From Pseudodesulfovibrio cashew (lineage in GTDB: Bacteria; Desulfobacterota; Desulfovibrionia; Desulfovibrionales; Desulfovibrionaceae), in assembly GCF_009762795.1 (NCBI RefSeq), contig NZ_CP046400.1:186001-250000 (forward strand): a DNA stretch of 64,000 nt, written 5' to 3'. The notes beneath the pieces were generated by a model. That model saw only the letters and a list, made by a program, of their open reading frames with translations. It was not told the origin of the DNA and searched no databases. Shown here piece by piece: positions 34,489 to 44,301 of this stretch. Position 1 is the first letter of the stretch. The number at the start of each line of letters is the position of its first letter. The translations under genes and the position numbers were made by a program.

Positions 34489-35145
34489 ATGAACAAAATC
34501 GTCCTCCTCCTCGTCGCCCTCATCGCCACCGTGGTCCTGAGCCTATCGGCCCTGGCCGTAAGCCCGGTACGCAGCGGCGAAAAGAATTTCGAACGGGCCT
34601 GGAAATCGCTCATGACCAGAAACGCGGACAAGGCGGCGCAATACTTCGGCACTGCCGCCGACGCCTTTGCCGAGGCCTTGGCCGGAGACCCGCCCAGCCG
34701 CACCACCCGCTTCCCGTCCAACCTGACCAAGGCGGGCATGTCCCTCTACTATGCCGGACGCTACAAGGAGAGCATCGACGCCTTAAACCGGATTCCCGAG
34801 CGGGAAAAGGACATGTGGGAGGCAGCCCTCTACCGTGCGCTCTCCTATGGCCGCCTCGGTGACCGTGAGGCCATGGTTCGCTGGCTGAATATCTACCTCG
34901 ACCTCTACCCCAGTCAGCCCATCCTCTCGTCCGAGGTTCAGCGACAACTGGACGGTCTGGACTCCGGCAGCGCAGCCCCGGATGCCGCAGCAGCCGCCCT
35001 GGATGATTCCGCCATCAAGCAATTCAGGAACAACGTGCTGGTCAAGCAAAAGGGATCGCTCGCCGGTCCGGAGAACTGCAATGGCGCGTTCTGGTGGCGG
35101 AACTACCGAGCCCCCTGCACGCAAAAACAGTTCGAGGACGAATAA
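34489..35145 (+). CDS. Exported TPR-like hypothetical protein
   Basis: A 218-aa protein with a signal peptide (VLLLVALIATVVLSLSALA). The mature part holds helix-turn-helix pairs resembling tetratricopeptide repeats (NADKAAQYFGTAADAFAEAL, and AGMSLYYAGRYKESIDALN). The C-terminal tail has two Cys (GPENCNGAFWW, RAPCTQKQF) that may form a disulfide. AAGGA precedes the ATG. Probably a periplasmic interaction protein; role unknown. Confidence 0.7.
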   Translation: MNKIVLLLVALIATVVLSLSALAVSPVRSGEKNFERAWKSLMTRNADKAAQYFGTAADAFAEALAGDPPSRTTRFPSNLTKAGMSLYYAGRYKESIDALNRIPEREKDMWEAALYRALSYGRLGDREAMVRWLNIYLDLYPSQPILSSEVQRQLDGLDSGSAAPDAAAAALDDSAIKQFRNNVLVKQKGSLAGPENCNGAFWWRNYRAPCTQKQFEDE

Positions 35146-35183
35146 CCCTTTCGCCCCGGCTGGCTGACAGCCCGGAAAGAATC

Positions 35184-35213
35184 GGCCGGAGGGATAACAA
35201 TCCGGCCATTTTT
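35184..35213 (+). terminator. Rho-independent terminator
   Basis: A 7-bp stem (GGCCGGA/TCCGGCC) with a 10-base loop, then ATTTTT, 38 bases after the TPR-like gene. Confidence 0.75.
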
Positions 35214-35305
35214 CACTTTTTTCACGCCGGACTTGACGAAACCGGTCAAATATTCAAACATCCGTCCACTTCGACGACGCAATATATTCAGAGACTATTT
35301 TTTTC

Positions 35306-35923
35306 ATGACCCAGGCCGCAAGCATACCCGAACAATACCTGAGAGCCTTTTCCAAGGACGACATCAACGAAATGCCCCTTCGCCGATACGAGGGGCCCAT
35401 TCAGGTGGTGCGCACGGAAAAGCAACGCGCCCAGGCGCTCAAGGAAATGGCCGGGGAACGGCTCCTCGGATTCGATACCGAGACCCGTCCGGTGTTCAAG
35501 AAAGGGAAGAAGCCCGGACCGCCTGCCCTGGTCCAGTTGGCCACGGCGGAAAAGGCCTATGTCTTCCAGATCCGCATCCTGCCCATGTGCAACGGTCTGT
35601 GCGACCTGCTGGCCGACCCCAGCGTGGTCAAAACCGGCGTGGCCGTCCGCGACGACATTCTCGGCCTCCGGCGGCTGGCTGATTTCAACCCCGCCGGATT
35701 CGTCGACCTCTCGGACATCACCTCCGGAGCAAAAATGCAGACCCACGGCCTGCGCAACATGGCCGCAAACCTGCTCGGCTTCCGCATTTCCAAGTCCGCC
35801 CAGTGCTCCAACTGGGCCAAGGACAAGCTCACCATGCAGCAGATCAATTACGCTGCCACCGACGCCTGGGTCAGCCGCGAGCTCTACCTCGCCCTTGAAG
35901 ATCTCGGCCTCATCGCCCGCTAG
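35306..35923 (+). CDS. RNase D-like 3'-5' exonuclease
   Basis: A 205-aa DEDD-family exonuclease domain. Exo I is LLGFDTET (Asp57, Glu59), Exo II is around KTGVAVRDDIL (near residue 110) and Exo III is YAATDAW near 190, giving the DEDDy subtype. It lacks the HRDC domain of full RNase D, so it is a stand-alone nuclease. It probably trims structured RNAs. Convergent with arfB. Confidence 0.88.
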   Translation: MTQAASIPEQYLRAFSKDDINEMPLRRYEGPIQVVRTEKQRAQALKEMAGERLLGFDTETRPVFKKGKKPGPPALVQLATAEKAYVFQIRILPMCNGLCDLLADPSVVKTGVAVRDDILGLRRLADFNPAGFVDLSDITSGAKMQTHGLRNMAANLLGFRISKSAQCSNWAKDKLTMQQINYAATDAWVSRELYLALEDLGLIAR

Positions 35924-35957
35924 TCTTTTTTGAACAGTATCAGTTTGCGCGTGCGCT

Positions 35958-36386
35958 TTAATACTCGCCGCTGACGTCCGGAGTCTTGCGCTGTCGTTTA
36001 CGCTCGGAAGTGTGGCGTTTCCGCTCCAGCCTCCTGCGCTTGGCGGACTTGGGCACGACCGTGTCCTTGCGCGGGGTCACCGGTGTAAGAGCCCAGCGCA
36101 TCAGCTCCACGAAACGCTCGATGGCCGAATCCTTGTTGGTCTTCTGGGAGCGGAACTTCTGAGAGGTGACGCGAAGCACGCCGCGCTTGTCGATGCGGCG
36201 CCGGAGCTTGCCCTTGACCGCCACCTTCTGGAACTGGGTCAGCGAGGGCGAAGCGTCCACATCGAAGAGCAGGGTCACCCGCGTGTCCGTGGTGTTGACG
36301 TGCTGGCCGCCGGGTCCGGAACTGCGAGAGGTGATGAATCGGAGCTCCCCATAAGGGATGCAAACGGTGTTGGTCAGGCGAATCAT
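35958..36386 (-). CDS. arfB: Alternative ribosome-rescue peptidyl-tRNA hydrolase ArfB
   Basis: Releases stalled ribosomes by hydrolysing peptidyl-tRNA. The 142-aa protein has the catalytic GGQ (residues 26-28, in SRSSGPGGQHVNTTDTRV) and a long basic C-terminal tail (KSAKRRRLERKRHTSERKRQ) that enters the empty mRNA channel. The length and lack of a codon-recognition domain separate it from release factors. The ATG at 36386 fits E. coli ArfB; upstream codons are leader. Confidence 0.92.
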   Translation of the reverse strand: MIRLTNTVCIPYGELRFITSRSSGPGGQHVNTTDTRVTLLFDVDASPSLTQFQKVAVKGKLRRRIDKRGVLRVTSQKFRSQKTNKDSAIERFVELMRWALTPVTPRKDTVVPKSAKRRRLERKRHTSERKRQRKTPDVSGEY

Positions 36387-36434
36387 GAACACAGGGTGCC
36401 ATGCTGCCAGGGAGGACGCAACCCCTTCCGGCGA

Positions 36435-36462
36435 TTGACAATAGCCACGCTTGCTATATAGT
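36435..36462 (+). promoter_or_regulatory. Sigma-70-type promoter
   Basis: A perfect TTGACA with TATAGT 16 bases on, about 50 bases before the SEC-C protein gene. Confidence 0.7.
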
Positions 36463-36513
36463 TCGGAAACAATTGAGGAAGGATACAATTTAACCAGGCT
36501 GACGAGGTGAAAG

Positions 36514-37002
36514 ATGACCAAGCCCTGTCCATGCGGTTCCGGCAAGGAACATGTCGAATGCTGCACCCCCTACATTAAGGGAGAGAAACCCGCGCCCACA
36601 GCGGAGGCACTGATGCGCTCCCGCTATTCGGCCTATGTTTTCAAGGAGCTGGACTACCTCAAAAAATCCTTGGCGCCCGAAGCCGTGGACGGCCATGATG
36701 ACGCCTCGGTCAAGGATTGGGCCGAAAAGGCCGAGTGGCTTGGCCTGGAGATTCACGACACCTGGGCCGGCGGCGAGACCGACGACACGGGCATCGTGGA
36801 GTTCACCGCCCGCTACGCCATCGACGGCGAGGAGCTCGCCCACCGCGAGCGCAGTGAGTTCAGGAAGATTGCCAACGAGTGGCGCTACGTGGACGGCACC
36901 ATGGTCTCCGGCCCGCCCGTGCGCAAGGAGCCCAAGGTGGGACGCAACGAGCCCTGCCCCTGCGGCTCCGGCAAGAAATACAAGAAGTGCTGCGGCCGCT
37001 AG
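36514..37002 (+). CDS. YchJ-family (UPF0225) protein with two SEC-C motifs
   Basis: A 162-aa protein with zinc-binding SEC-C motifs at both ends: [14 protein letters not shown] at residues 4-17 and [14 protein letters not shown] near the C-terminus. Between them is the YchJ NTF2-like domain ([21 protein letters not shown]). Function unknown in the family; SEC-C motifs bind zinc and often ribosomes or SecB-like partners. GAGGTG precedes the ATG and a strong promoter lies upstream. Confidence 0.9.
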   Translation: MTKPCPCGSGKEHVECCTPYIKGEKPAPTAEALMRSRYSAYVFKELDYLKKSLAPEAVDGHDDASVKDWAEKAEWLGLEIHDTWAGGETDDTGIVEFTARYAIDGEELAHRERSEFRKIANEWRYVDGTMVSGPPVRKEPKVGRNEPCPCGSGKKYKKCCGR

Positions 37003-37074
37003 GCCGGGCATCAAGACGCGACAGGGGACGCCTCGCATGAAGCGTCCCGCTTCCGTCTCTCCCCCTTCAGTCCG

Positions 37075-38208
37075 TCATTTTCCGACGGACACCCCATAGA
37101 CCTTTTCCGCATTGCGGTAGGCAATCTTTTCAGCGACCGCGCGGGGCAACTGCCCCAGAATGAGCCGCTGACCTTCCACACCCTCAGCGTACCGACGCCA
37201 CAGCTTGCGCATGTGCGGGTCCGTGGCGAACAGGATGCGGTCCTGAAAACGGATCAGCAATGCCTTCCACTCGGGCCGGAGCCGTTTACCATCGAGCATG
37301 GCCTCACCGATGGCAGCCTGCTTTGCCGAGTCCGCGAAGTCACCCATGTACCGCTCCTTCTTGGAGGTCAACGCGTACAGGTTGGGGTGCTGCTCCAGAA
37401 ACGACGCAAGCTGATCCGCAGAAGCGAAGCCCATGTGCGGAAGCAGGAAGACCTGATCCGGCCAGGCCGCATACAGGGCATGGAATCGGGGAAAGTCGCG
37501 CTCCGGAGCATACGGCTCCCAGTGAGCCATGAACGGCACCTTGAGCGGAGCCAGGGCCTTGAGCAGCCGGGCCGTGCCCGGACGGGACGGGTCCACGTAC
37601 CGCTCCCCGGCGGCGTTCAGCTTACCCGACTGCTTGTCGCCATGGGTGTAGAGCAGTTCCCCCACGAACCGGTAGCCGTGCTTCCGTATGCCGTCCGCCG
37701 TTGCCCTGATGTAGTCGGAGCTGACGTCGCCCGATAGCTGGAAATACTTGGGCGCGCCGAGGACAACCAGGTCCGGGTTGCGTTTCGCCAACTCAAGCAC
37801 CGCTTTCTCGTTCTGGTGCAACCGCTTGCGGCTTCGGGCAAAGAGCGCGATCCGGCTTACGCCCGCCCCACGGACCAGGGTCATGGCCTTGTCCATGTCC
37901 ACGGTCTCGTCGATCTGGGCCATGGCATCGAACAACGGGCCGTCATACACGGGCACGTCGGACAGCCCCGCACTCTCCGCACATTCTTCATAGGCCGCTC
38001 TGACCGCCATCCGGGCCGCCTTGCCTTCGGGACGACTGCCGTTACGGATGTCGTCCATGGTCTCCGCCCCGAGGCGGGCCTCCATGCACGCCTTCACTTC
38101 CGGCGAAGCATTGCGCACCTCGCCAGGACCGAACCCCCAGCCGGAAGTTGCCCCAAGCAGCAAAAGAGCGAACACAAGAAGAGTCATCAGCCTGAAATTC
38201 AAATTCAC
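37075..38208 (-). CDS. Exported amidohydrolase-2 family protein
   Basis: A 377-aa protein with an N-terminal signal peptide (LMTLLVFALLLLGATSGWG). The mature part is a TIM-barrel of the amidohydrolase_2 type: DGPLFDAMAQIDETVDMDKA, HWEPYAPERDFPRFHAL, VFLLPHMGF and RILFATDPHMRKLW resemble its strands. The usual N-terminal HxH metal pair is not evident, so metal dependence is uncertain. Periplasmic; substrate unknown. It stands alone. Confidence 0.72.
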   Translation of the reverse strand: MNLNFRLMTLLVFALLLLGATSGWGFGPGEVRNASPEVKACMEARLGAETMDDIRNGSRPEGKAARMAVRAAYEECAESAGLSDVPVYDGPLFDAMAQIDETVDMDKAMTLVRGAGVSRIALFARSRKRLHQNEKAVLELAKRNPDLVVLGAPKYFQLSGDVSSDYIRATADGIRKHGYRFVGELLYTHGDKQSGKLNAAGERYVDPSRPGTARLLKALAPLKVPFMAHWEPYAPERDFPRFHALYAAWPDQVFLLPHMGFASADQLASFLEQHPNLYALTSKKERYMGDFADSAKQAAIGEAMLDGKRLRPEWKALLIRFQDRILFATDPHMRKLWRRYAEGVEGQRLILGQLPRAVAEKIAYRNAEKVYGVSVGK

Positions 38209-38352
38209 GGGAACGCTCCTTCATCGCTTTCCAAAATGACAAGTAGGTTTCATCACTACTACGCGTCCCGCCGGACAGCACCATTATTATCGGGACATCC
38301 CCATGGCGCGCACTTGGCTTGGGCAACGAAATGACGTACTGTCCCACTCCCT

Positions 38353-39426
38353 ATGAAACGAAAGCAGACACGCACCCTGCGCGTGGGCAACGTGGGCATC
38401 GGCGGGGACAACCCCGTCCGGGTCCAGTCCATGTGCAACACCGACACCCGCGACGTCATGAGCACGGTCGCCCAGATCAACCGGCTGGCCGAGGCCGGTT
38501 GCGAAATCGTGCGCCTGGCCGTGCCCGACGACAAGGCTGCCGCAGCCCTGGCCGCCATTCGCGAGCAGTCGCCGGTGCCGCTCATCGCGGACATCCACTT
38601 CGACCACAGGCTGGCACTGGCAGCCCTGGACGCCGGACTGGAAGGGCTGCGCATCAACCCGGGCAACATAGGGAACGAGTCCAAGGTGGACGCCGTGGTC
38701 CGCGCCGCCAAGGCGGCTGGCGCGCCCATCCGCATCGGCGTCAATGGCGGCTCGCTGGAAAAAGACCTGCTCAAACAATTCGGCGGGCCCACACCCGAGG
38801 CCATGGTCGAGTCAGGCCTGCGCCACGTGGCCATGCTGGAGAAGCGCGGCTTCCACGACATCAAGATTTCGCTCAAGACCTCATCGGTCCTGAACACCAT
38901 CGCCGCGTACCAGCTCATGTCGGAGAAGGTGGACTATCCCCTGCACATCGGCATCACCGAGGCGGGCACCCTGCTCCGAGGCGCGGTCAAATCCGCCGTG
39001 GGCCTGGGCATCCTGCTGCACCAGGGCATCGGCGACACCCTGCGCGTCTCGCTGACCCACGACCCCGTGGCAGAGATCGGGGTGGCCTATGAAATTCTCC
39101 GCGCCCTTGGCCTGCGGGAACGCGGCCCGGAGATCATCTCCTGCCCCACCTGCGGGCGCACCGAGATCGGGCTCATCGAGCTGGCCGAAAAGGTGGAGGA
39201 AGCCCTGCGCGGCGTGGAGGAAGTCTTCACCGTGGCGGTCATGGGCTGCGTGGTGAACGGACCGGGAGAAGCCCGCGAAGCGGACATCGGCATTGCCGGC
39301 GGACGCGGCCTGGGCATCATCTTCCGCAAGGGCGAGGTGGTCCGCAAAGTCAAGGGCGACGAGAACCTGCTGCCCGAATTCATGAAAGAGATCGAGGCCT
39401 TCCTGGCCGAAAGGAGAAACAGATAA
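38353..39426 (+). CDS. ispG: 4-hydroxy-3-methylbut-2-en-1-yl diphosphate synthase
   Basis: Penultimate step of the MEP isoprenoid pathway; reduces MEcPP with a [4Fe-4S] cluster. The 357-aa protein has a TIM barrel and a C-terminal cluster domain: Cys264 and Cys267 in CPTCGR, Cys299 and Glu306 in [10 protein letters not shown]. Their spacing is the same as in E. coli IspG. A promoter-like TTGGCT-N17-TACTGT ends ten bases before the ATG and no ribosome site is seen, so the transcript may be leaderless. One base separates it from proS. Confidence 0.95.
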   Translation: MKRKQTRTLRVGNVGIGGDNPVRVQSMCNTDTRDVMSTVAQINRLAEAGCEIVRLAVPDDKAAAALAAIREQSPVPLIADIHFDHRLALAALDAGLEGLRINPGNIGNESKVDAVVRAAKAAGAPIRIGVNGGSLEKDLLKQFGGPTPEAMVESGLRHVAMLEKRGFHDIKISLKTSSVLNTIAAYQLMSEKVDYPLHIGITEAGTLLRGAVKSAVGLGILLHQGIGDTLRVSLTHDPVAEIGVAYEILRALGLRERGPEIISCPTCGRTEIGLIELAEKVEEALRGVEEVFTVAVMGCVVNGPGEAREADIGIAGGRGLGIIFRKGEVVRKVKGDENLLPEFMKEIEAFLAERRNR

Positions 39427-39427
39427 T

Positions 39428-41167
39428 ATGCGTCTTTCCCGTTACTACGTCCCGACCCTGAAGGAAGACCCGGCCGACGCCGAGGTGGTGTCCCACAAGC
39501 TGCTCATGCGCGCCGGGATGGTCCGCAAGCTGACCAGCGGCATCTACAACTACCTGCCGCTGGGCCTGCGCTCCATCAACAAGGTAGCGAACATCGTGCG
39601 CGAGGAGATGGATCGTGCCGGAGCCATGGAAGTGCTCCTGCCCACGGTCCAGCCCGCCGACCTCTGGCAGGAGACGGGCCGCTGGGAATACTACGGCAAG
39701 GAGCTGCTCCGGTTCAAGGACCGCCACGACCGCGACTACTGCCTCGGCCCCACCCACGAGGAGGTCATCACCGACCTGGTCCGACACGAGATCAAGTCCT
39801 ACAAGCAGCTGCCGGTCAATCTCTATCAGGTCCAGACCAAGTTCCGCGACGAGATCCGCCCCCGCTTCGGGCTCATGCGCGGCCGCGAGTTCATCATGAA
39901 GGACGCCTACTCCTTTGACAAGGACGAAGCCGGAGCCGAGGCCTCCTACTGGAATATGTTCGAAGCCTACAAAGCGGCATTCTTACGCATCGGCCTGAAT
40001 TTCAAACCCGTCCAGGCGGACTCCGGCGCCATCGGCGGCGACTTCTCCCATGAATTCATGGTTCTGGCCGAGACCGGCGAGGACACCATCGCCTCCTGCA
40101 AGGCATGCGAGTTCGGCGCCAACCTGGAAAAGGCCAAGGTGGCTCCGCCCACTGAGACCGGCGGCCTCGAGGCCCCCTGCCCGCCCATGGAAGAGGTCTC
40201 GACCCCGGGCACCCACACCGTGGAGGAGGTCTGCGGCTTCCTCGGCATCTCCGCCGACAAGCTGGTCAAGACCCTGCTCTTCGTGGTCGACGGCAATCCG
40301 GTGGCCGCCCTGGTGCGCGGCGACCGCGAACTCAACGACGTCAAGCTGCGCAACCTGGTGGGCGGCAACGAGATTGAGATGGCCGACGAGGAAACGGTCA
40401 AGAAGCTGACCGGAGCGCCCGTTGGTTTTGCCGGCCCTGCCGGCCTGGCCGAAGACGTGCCCGTCTACGCGGACCACGAGTTGCTCTCCGCCACTGACTG
40501 GGTGGCAGGCGCCAACAAGGGCGACACCCATGTCCAACACCTTTCCCTGGGCCGCGACTGCAAGGTCGAGGCATTCGCCGACCTGCGCGTCATCGAACCC
40601 ACCGATCCCTGCCCGGAATGCGGCGGCGAAATCGAATTCAAGAAGGGCATCGAGGTCGGCCACGTCTTCAAGCTCGGCCTCAAGTACTCCGAAAAGATGG
40701 AAGCCACCTTCCTGGACGAGAACGGCAAGTCCCAATACATGATCATGGGCTGCTACGGCATCGGCGTCTCCCGCATCGTGGCCTCCGCCATCGAACAGAA
40801 CCATGACGAGAACGGCTGCTGCTTCCCGCCCTCCATCGCTCCCTTCGAGGTCTGCCTGATCTCCTTGGGCGGCAAGGACCAGGATGTGGCCGACAAGGCC
40901 GAGGAACTCTACGCGACCCTGGAGGGGCTCGGCGTGGAGGTGGCCTACGATGACCGCAAGGAGCGCCCCGGCGTCAAGTTCGCCGAGGCCGATCTCATCG
41001 GCTATCCCATGCAGCTCGTACTCGGCGGCAAGGGCCTCAAAAACGGCATCATCGAGGCCAAGAACCGCAAGACCGGTGAAAAGACCGAGCTGCCCCTGGA
41101 AGGCTTTGCCGAGGCCTTCGCTCAGTGGCGCAAGGACATCTGGAACGGCTGGGGACTGGACGCCTAG
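39428..41167 (+). CDS. proS: Prolyl-tRNA synthetase
   Basis: Class II aminoacyl-tRNA synthetase charging tRNA-Pro. The 579-aa bacterial-type enzyme shows motif 1 ([17 protein letters not shown]), motif 2 ([20 protein letters not shown]), a YbaK-like editing insert (about 225-400: [21 protein letters not shown]) and motif 3 ([16 protein letters not shown]), then the anticodon domain. It is tightly linked to ispG. Confidence 0.96.
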   Translation: MRLSRYYVPTLKEDPADAEVVSHKLLMRAGMVRKLTSGIYNYLPLGLRSINKVANIVREEMDRAGAMEVLLPTVQPADLWQETGRWEYYGKELLRFKDRHDRDYCLGPTHEEVITDLVRHEIKSYKQLPVNLYQVQTKFRDEIRPRFGLMRGREFIMKDAYSFDKDEAGAEASYWNMFEAYKAAFLRIGLNFKPVQADSGAIGGDFSHEFMVLAETGEDTIASCKACEFGANLEKAKVAPPTETGGLEAPCPPMEEVSTPGTHTVEEVCGFLGISADKLVKTLLFVVDGNPVAALVRGDRELNDVKLRNLVGGNEIEMADEETVKKLTGAPVGFAGPAGLAEDVPVYADHELLSATDWVAGANKGDTHVQHLSLGRDCKVEAFADLRVIEPTDPCPECGGEIEFKKGIEVGHVFKLGLKYSEKMEATFLDENGKSQYMIMGCYGIGVSRIVASAIEQNHDENGCCFPPSIAPFEVCLISLGGKDQDVADKAEELYATLEGLGVEVAYDDRKERPGVKFAEADLIGYPMQLVLGGKGLKNGIIEAKNRKTGEKTELPLEGFAEAFAQWRKDIWNGWGLDA

Positions 41168-41209
41168 CCTTCACGGAAAAGATTCCTCAGCAAACAGATC
41201 AACGCAATC

Positions 41210-41242
41210 AAAAGCGCACCATGCCAGGCATGGTGCGCTTTT
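41210..41242 (+). terminator. Terminator after proS
   Basis: A perfect stem starting AAAAGCGCACCATGCC with a 1- to 3-base loop and ending CTTTT, 43 bases after the proS stop. Confidence 0.85.
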
Positions 41243-41379
41243 CGTTTGTCGCAGTAATCGCGGCAGTCATATCATTCTGGCTTCAGCTATCGGAGGGCTC
41301 GATACTCCCATCCCAAAAACATCAACCTCATCTCTATCGACGGATCGCTGCAGCATGGCCGATACGACGCCAACACAAC

Positions 41380-41445
41380 GTCGCAATATGTCGCATTGCG
41401 ACGTCGCAATTGTTGCATTTGTCGCGCGACAGTGTCGCATGCGAC
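41380..41445. promoter_or_regulatory. Cluster of TGTCGCA half-sites
   Basis: Within 66 bases GTCGCA or its complement TGCGAC occurs at 41380, 41390, 41397, 41403, 41434 and 41440, plus the palindrome GTCGCGCGAC at 41421-41430. The last pair forms the perfect palindrome GTCGCATGCGAC. It lies just upstream of the -35 of the CII-like gene at 41610, a typical position for a multi-site regulator. Confidence 0.75.
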
Positions 41446-41458
41446 GTTTGAAACACAT

Positions 41459-41487
41459 TTGCGTGAAATGCGGGGTTTCTCTAGAGT
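41459..41487 (+). promoter_or_regulatory. Promoter of CII-like gene A
   Basis: TTGCGT and TAGAGT separated by exactly 17 bases, immediately downstream of the TGTCGCA cluster. Confidence 0.55.
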
Positions 41488-41609
41488 TTGTATAACCATT
41501 AGTCTTTACAGAATATAATGCGACTAATGCATGCCTTGGCACACCGATTGCTTTAATGAGTTCAACAGCGCATCACTCGAGCCTGCAACAAACCAATGTG
41601 GAGGGAAAT

Positions 41610-41858
41610 ATGTTTGAGAGAAACGTGACCAAGGTGGTTCAGGACTGCATTCTCGACAGCGGCATCCAGGCCAAGGTTGTAGCGGAAAAGATCAACAAGC
41701 CGTACTCGACTCTCATGCGGGAAATCAATCCCTTTGACGCCAGCGCCAAGCTCGGTGCCGAGACCCTGCTCGAAATCATGAAGGTCACCTCGGACATCCG
41801 CCCCCTGCAGTTCATGGCTTCCGAGATGGGTTGCTCTCTCGAATCCGGAACTGCATAG
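41610..41858 (+). CDS. CII-like small DNA-binding regulator A
   Basis: An 82-aa protein resembling the phage regulatory CII family: MFERNVTKVVQDCILDSG, a helix-turn-helix-like AKVVAEKINKPYSTLMREIN, then FDASAKLGAETLLEIMK and LQFMASEMG. GGAGGG lies four bases before the ATG at 41610; the frame upstream is leader. A paralogue sits at 49057, and the five genes between them form a sensory operon. No other prophage genes are adjacent, so it is probably a domesticated regulator. Confidence 0.72.
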   Translation: MFERNVTKVVQDCILDSGIQAKVVAEKINKPYSTLMREINPFDASAKLGAETLLEIMKVTSDIRPLQFMASEMGCSLESGTA

Positions 41859-41901
41859 TTTTCGCTGAACCGTCCAGCCTTCGACAGCACAAGCACATTT
41901 C

Positions 41902-41930
41902 GGGCCGGAGTCTTCTCCGGCCCTTTTTTT
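41902..41930 (+). terminator. Rho-independent terminator after CII-like gene A
   Basis: A 9-bp stem GGGCCGGAG/CTCCGGCCC with a TCTT loop, then seven T residues. It separates the regulator from the kinase gene, so the operon downstream needs its own promoter or read-through. Confidence 0.92.
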
Positions 41931-42012
41931 GTCCCGCTTCCGGGTAAAAGTTCAATGCGGCCTTGCGAAAGCGGCAACGCGCCTTTATACTGGGAAAAAC
42001 CCGGAAAACGCG

Positions 42013-44265
42013 ATGACCGAAACCAAAAGCAAGAAGACATCCTCACCCAGCGCTCTGAGCAGAAGGGCCGCGTTGACGCAGACCGTGGCCATAGCAGGGG
42101 TTGTCCTCCTGTTTTCCATTGCCGCCATTCTCTACAACACCTACCGCCTCTACAACCAGGTTGACAGCAAGATAGCGAGCGTGGCCGCCCTGGCGGAAAC
42201 CAGCCTGGCCACGGCGGTCTGGCAGGTGGACCACGCCTCGGCCAGGGATTTCATCAACGCCGTCCTCCTGGACCCGGACGTGGTCTTTGCCCAGGTGGTC
42301 ACGGGCCGCGAGACCATGGCTTCACGCGCCAAGCCGGGCTACGCGGGCATGGACTTCGCCGCCTTCGGGAAAAACGGACAGTTCCGCACCATCGCCGTGG
42401 AGATCAGAAAGAACGGCAACCGGATCGGCACGTTCAACCTGGCGACCTCGCTTCAGTCAATCCGCCGGGACGTGGTCATCAGTTGCCTCGTAACCCTGGT
42501 CCTGGCCTTCGTGCTCATCGTCGTCATCTCCCAGACCACGCTCTATTTCTCCCGAGCCAAGCTGTTCAACCCGCTCAAAAGGCTCGAGGAGTCGGCAACA
42601 TCCATTGCCGACGGCGATCTTGATGCTCCCATCGACACCCATCTGCCCGGAGAACTCGGCACCCTGGCCCACGCCATTGACGATATGCGCGACTCGGTAC
42701 GCCACCTGATCAGTGACCTGCAGGAATCCAAACTGCGTCTCGAGGATCACCGCAATGCCCTGGAAAAGACCGTCAAGGAACGCACCGAAGAGCTTGAGCA
42801 GAAAAACGAATCCCTGAACAAGGCCCTGGACGACGTACGCAACGCCAAGCGGGCGGCCGAGGTGGCCAACCTGGCCAAGTCCAGCTTTCTGGCCAGCATG
42901 AGCCATGAGATCCGCACTCCCATGAACGCCATCCTGGGCATGGCCGACATTCTCTGGGAAACCAAACTGACCGAAGACCAGTCTCGTTATGTGCAGGTGT
43001 TCCGGTCAGCAGGAGAAAACCTGCTGGAAATTCTCGATGACATCCTTGATCTCTCCAAAATCGAGGCGGGACGCCTCAGCCTGGAGGAAATCGAATTCAA
43101 CCTCTACGAGGTAATCAGCAAAACCTGCGCGCTGATCGAGCCCAAGGCACGGAGCAAGGAGCTGAGCTTTTCCTGCGACATTGCCCCCACAGCCCCGGAA
43201 TTCCTGAGCGGAGACCCGGTCCGGCTGAAGCAGATCATCATCAACCTGCTCGGCAATGCCGTGAAGTTCACCGAAGAAGGCACAGTGAGCCTGAGCGTGG
43301 ACCCCCTGCAGACTGAAAACGAGGACCTGCTCCTCCAATTCACCGTCAAGGACACCGGTCCGGGAATCCCCCCGGACAAGCTCGACGCCATCTTCGACTC
43401 ATTCACCCAGGCGGACAGCTCCACCACCCGGCGATTCGGCGGAACCGGCCTGGGACTGGCCATCAGCAAACGGCTGGTGAGCATGATGGGCGGCCGAATC
43501 TGGGTCGAGAGTTCCCACGGATCGGGTTCGGCCTTCCTGTTCACCGCCCGCTTCAACCTCTCCGAACCGATCGACATCATGCCGGGAGAGCCCCTCCCCA
43601 CCATCGAGGACGGCGACCTGCCCGCTCTGAACCTGCTCGTATGCGAGGACTCCAAGTACAACGCCTTCGTCATCCAGACCTATCTCAAGAACACCCCCTG
43701 CACCCTGACCATCGCAGAAAACGGCCAGGTCGGCGTGGACGCCTTCAAGAGAGAGGCCTTCGACTGCGTGCTCATGGATATCCAGATGCCGGTCATGGAC
43801 GGGTATGAAGCTACCCGCACCATCCGGGAGTGGGAGGCGGAAAACGGGCGGGCGCGCACCCCGCTCATCGCCATGACGGCCTACGCCCATTCCGAGGCCG
43901 CCCAGGCGTGCCTTGAGGCGGGGGCCGACAGTCACCTGGCAAAGCCGGTCAAGAAGAGCGCCCTCTTCGACGCACTGCAAGCTGTCAGTCTCCCCAAGGG
44001 AGGAGACGCCGAGAGCGAGGAAGCTGAGGCGGCCCGAATCAGCGTGAAAGCGGCCTACGCCGCATTGGAGCGCGACGACTTCGCCTCTGTCCGGGTGCTG
44101 GGCAGCGACATCGAAAACCGAGGGAAGGCGCTGTCCCTGGAACTGCTGACCGAAAGCGGCGCAGCCCTGCAACAGGCAGCCGGAGACGTTCCTGATCGTG
44201 CGGCTGTCAGACGAATCCTGGACGACCTCGCCCAAGTCGTTGATATACCGGGGCCGTTGGGGTAG
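42013..44265 (+). CDS. Hybrid sensor histidine kinase
   Basis: A 750-aa membrane kinase. Transmembrane helix 1 is near residues 22-42, followed by a periplasmic sensor domain of about 125 residues; helix 2 is near 158-178. Then come HAMP (PLKRLEESATSIADGDLD), a coiled coil (residues 240-285), HisKA with His298 in SHEIRTPMNAIL, HATPase (NLLGNAVKF, DTGPGIP, GGTGLGLAI), and a receiver domain with phospho-Asp589 in LMDIQMPVMDGYE. A 100-residue C-terminal tail may be a degenerate HPt or regulatory region. The ATG at 42013 is 83 bases after a terminator. Confidence 0.93.
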   Translation: MTETKSKKTSSPSALSRRAALTQTVAIAGVVLLFSIAAILYNTYRLYNQVDSKIASVAALAETSLATAVWQVDHASARDFINAVLLDPDVVFAQVVTGRETMASRAKPGYAGMDFAAFGKNGQFRTIAVEIRKNGNRIGTFNLATSLQSIRRDVVISCLVTLVLAFVLIVVISQTTLYFSRAKLFNPLKRLEESATSIADGDLDAPIDTHLPGELGTLAHAIDDMRDSVRHLISDLQESKLRLEDHRNALEKTVKERTEELEQKNESLNKALDDVRNAKRAAEVANLAKSSFLASMSHEIRTPMNAILGMADILWETKLTEDQSRYVQVFRSAGENLLEILDDILDLSKIEAGRLSLEEIEFNLYEVISKTCALIEPKARSKELSFSCDIAPTAPEFLSGDPVRLKQIIINLLGNAVKFTEEGTVSLSVDPLQTENEDLLLQFTVKDTGPGIPPDKLDAIFDSFTQADSSTTRRFGGTGLGLAISKRLVSMMGGRIWVESSHGSGSAFLFTARFNLSEPIDIMPGEPLPTIEDGDLPALNLLVCEDSKYNAFVIQTYLKNTPCTLTIAENGQVGVDAFKREAFDCVLMDIQMPVMDGYEATRTIREWEAENGRARTPLIAMTAYAHSEAAQACLEAGADSHLAKPVKKSALFDALQAVSLPKGGDAESEEAEAARISVKAAYAALERDDFASVRVLGSDIENRGKALSLELLTESGAALQQAAGDVPDRAAVRRILDDLAQVVDIPGPLG

Positions 44266-44301
44266 CTTCCGTAAGGGTTGAACAGCAGTCGGGGAGAGGT
44301 C

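Noticed and set aside
41221-41560. Small frames between proS and CII-like gene A
   Set aside because: They overlap a terminator, the half-site cluster and the promoter, and none has a ribosome site.
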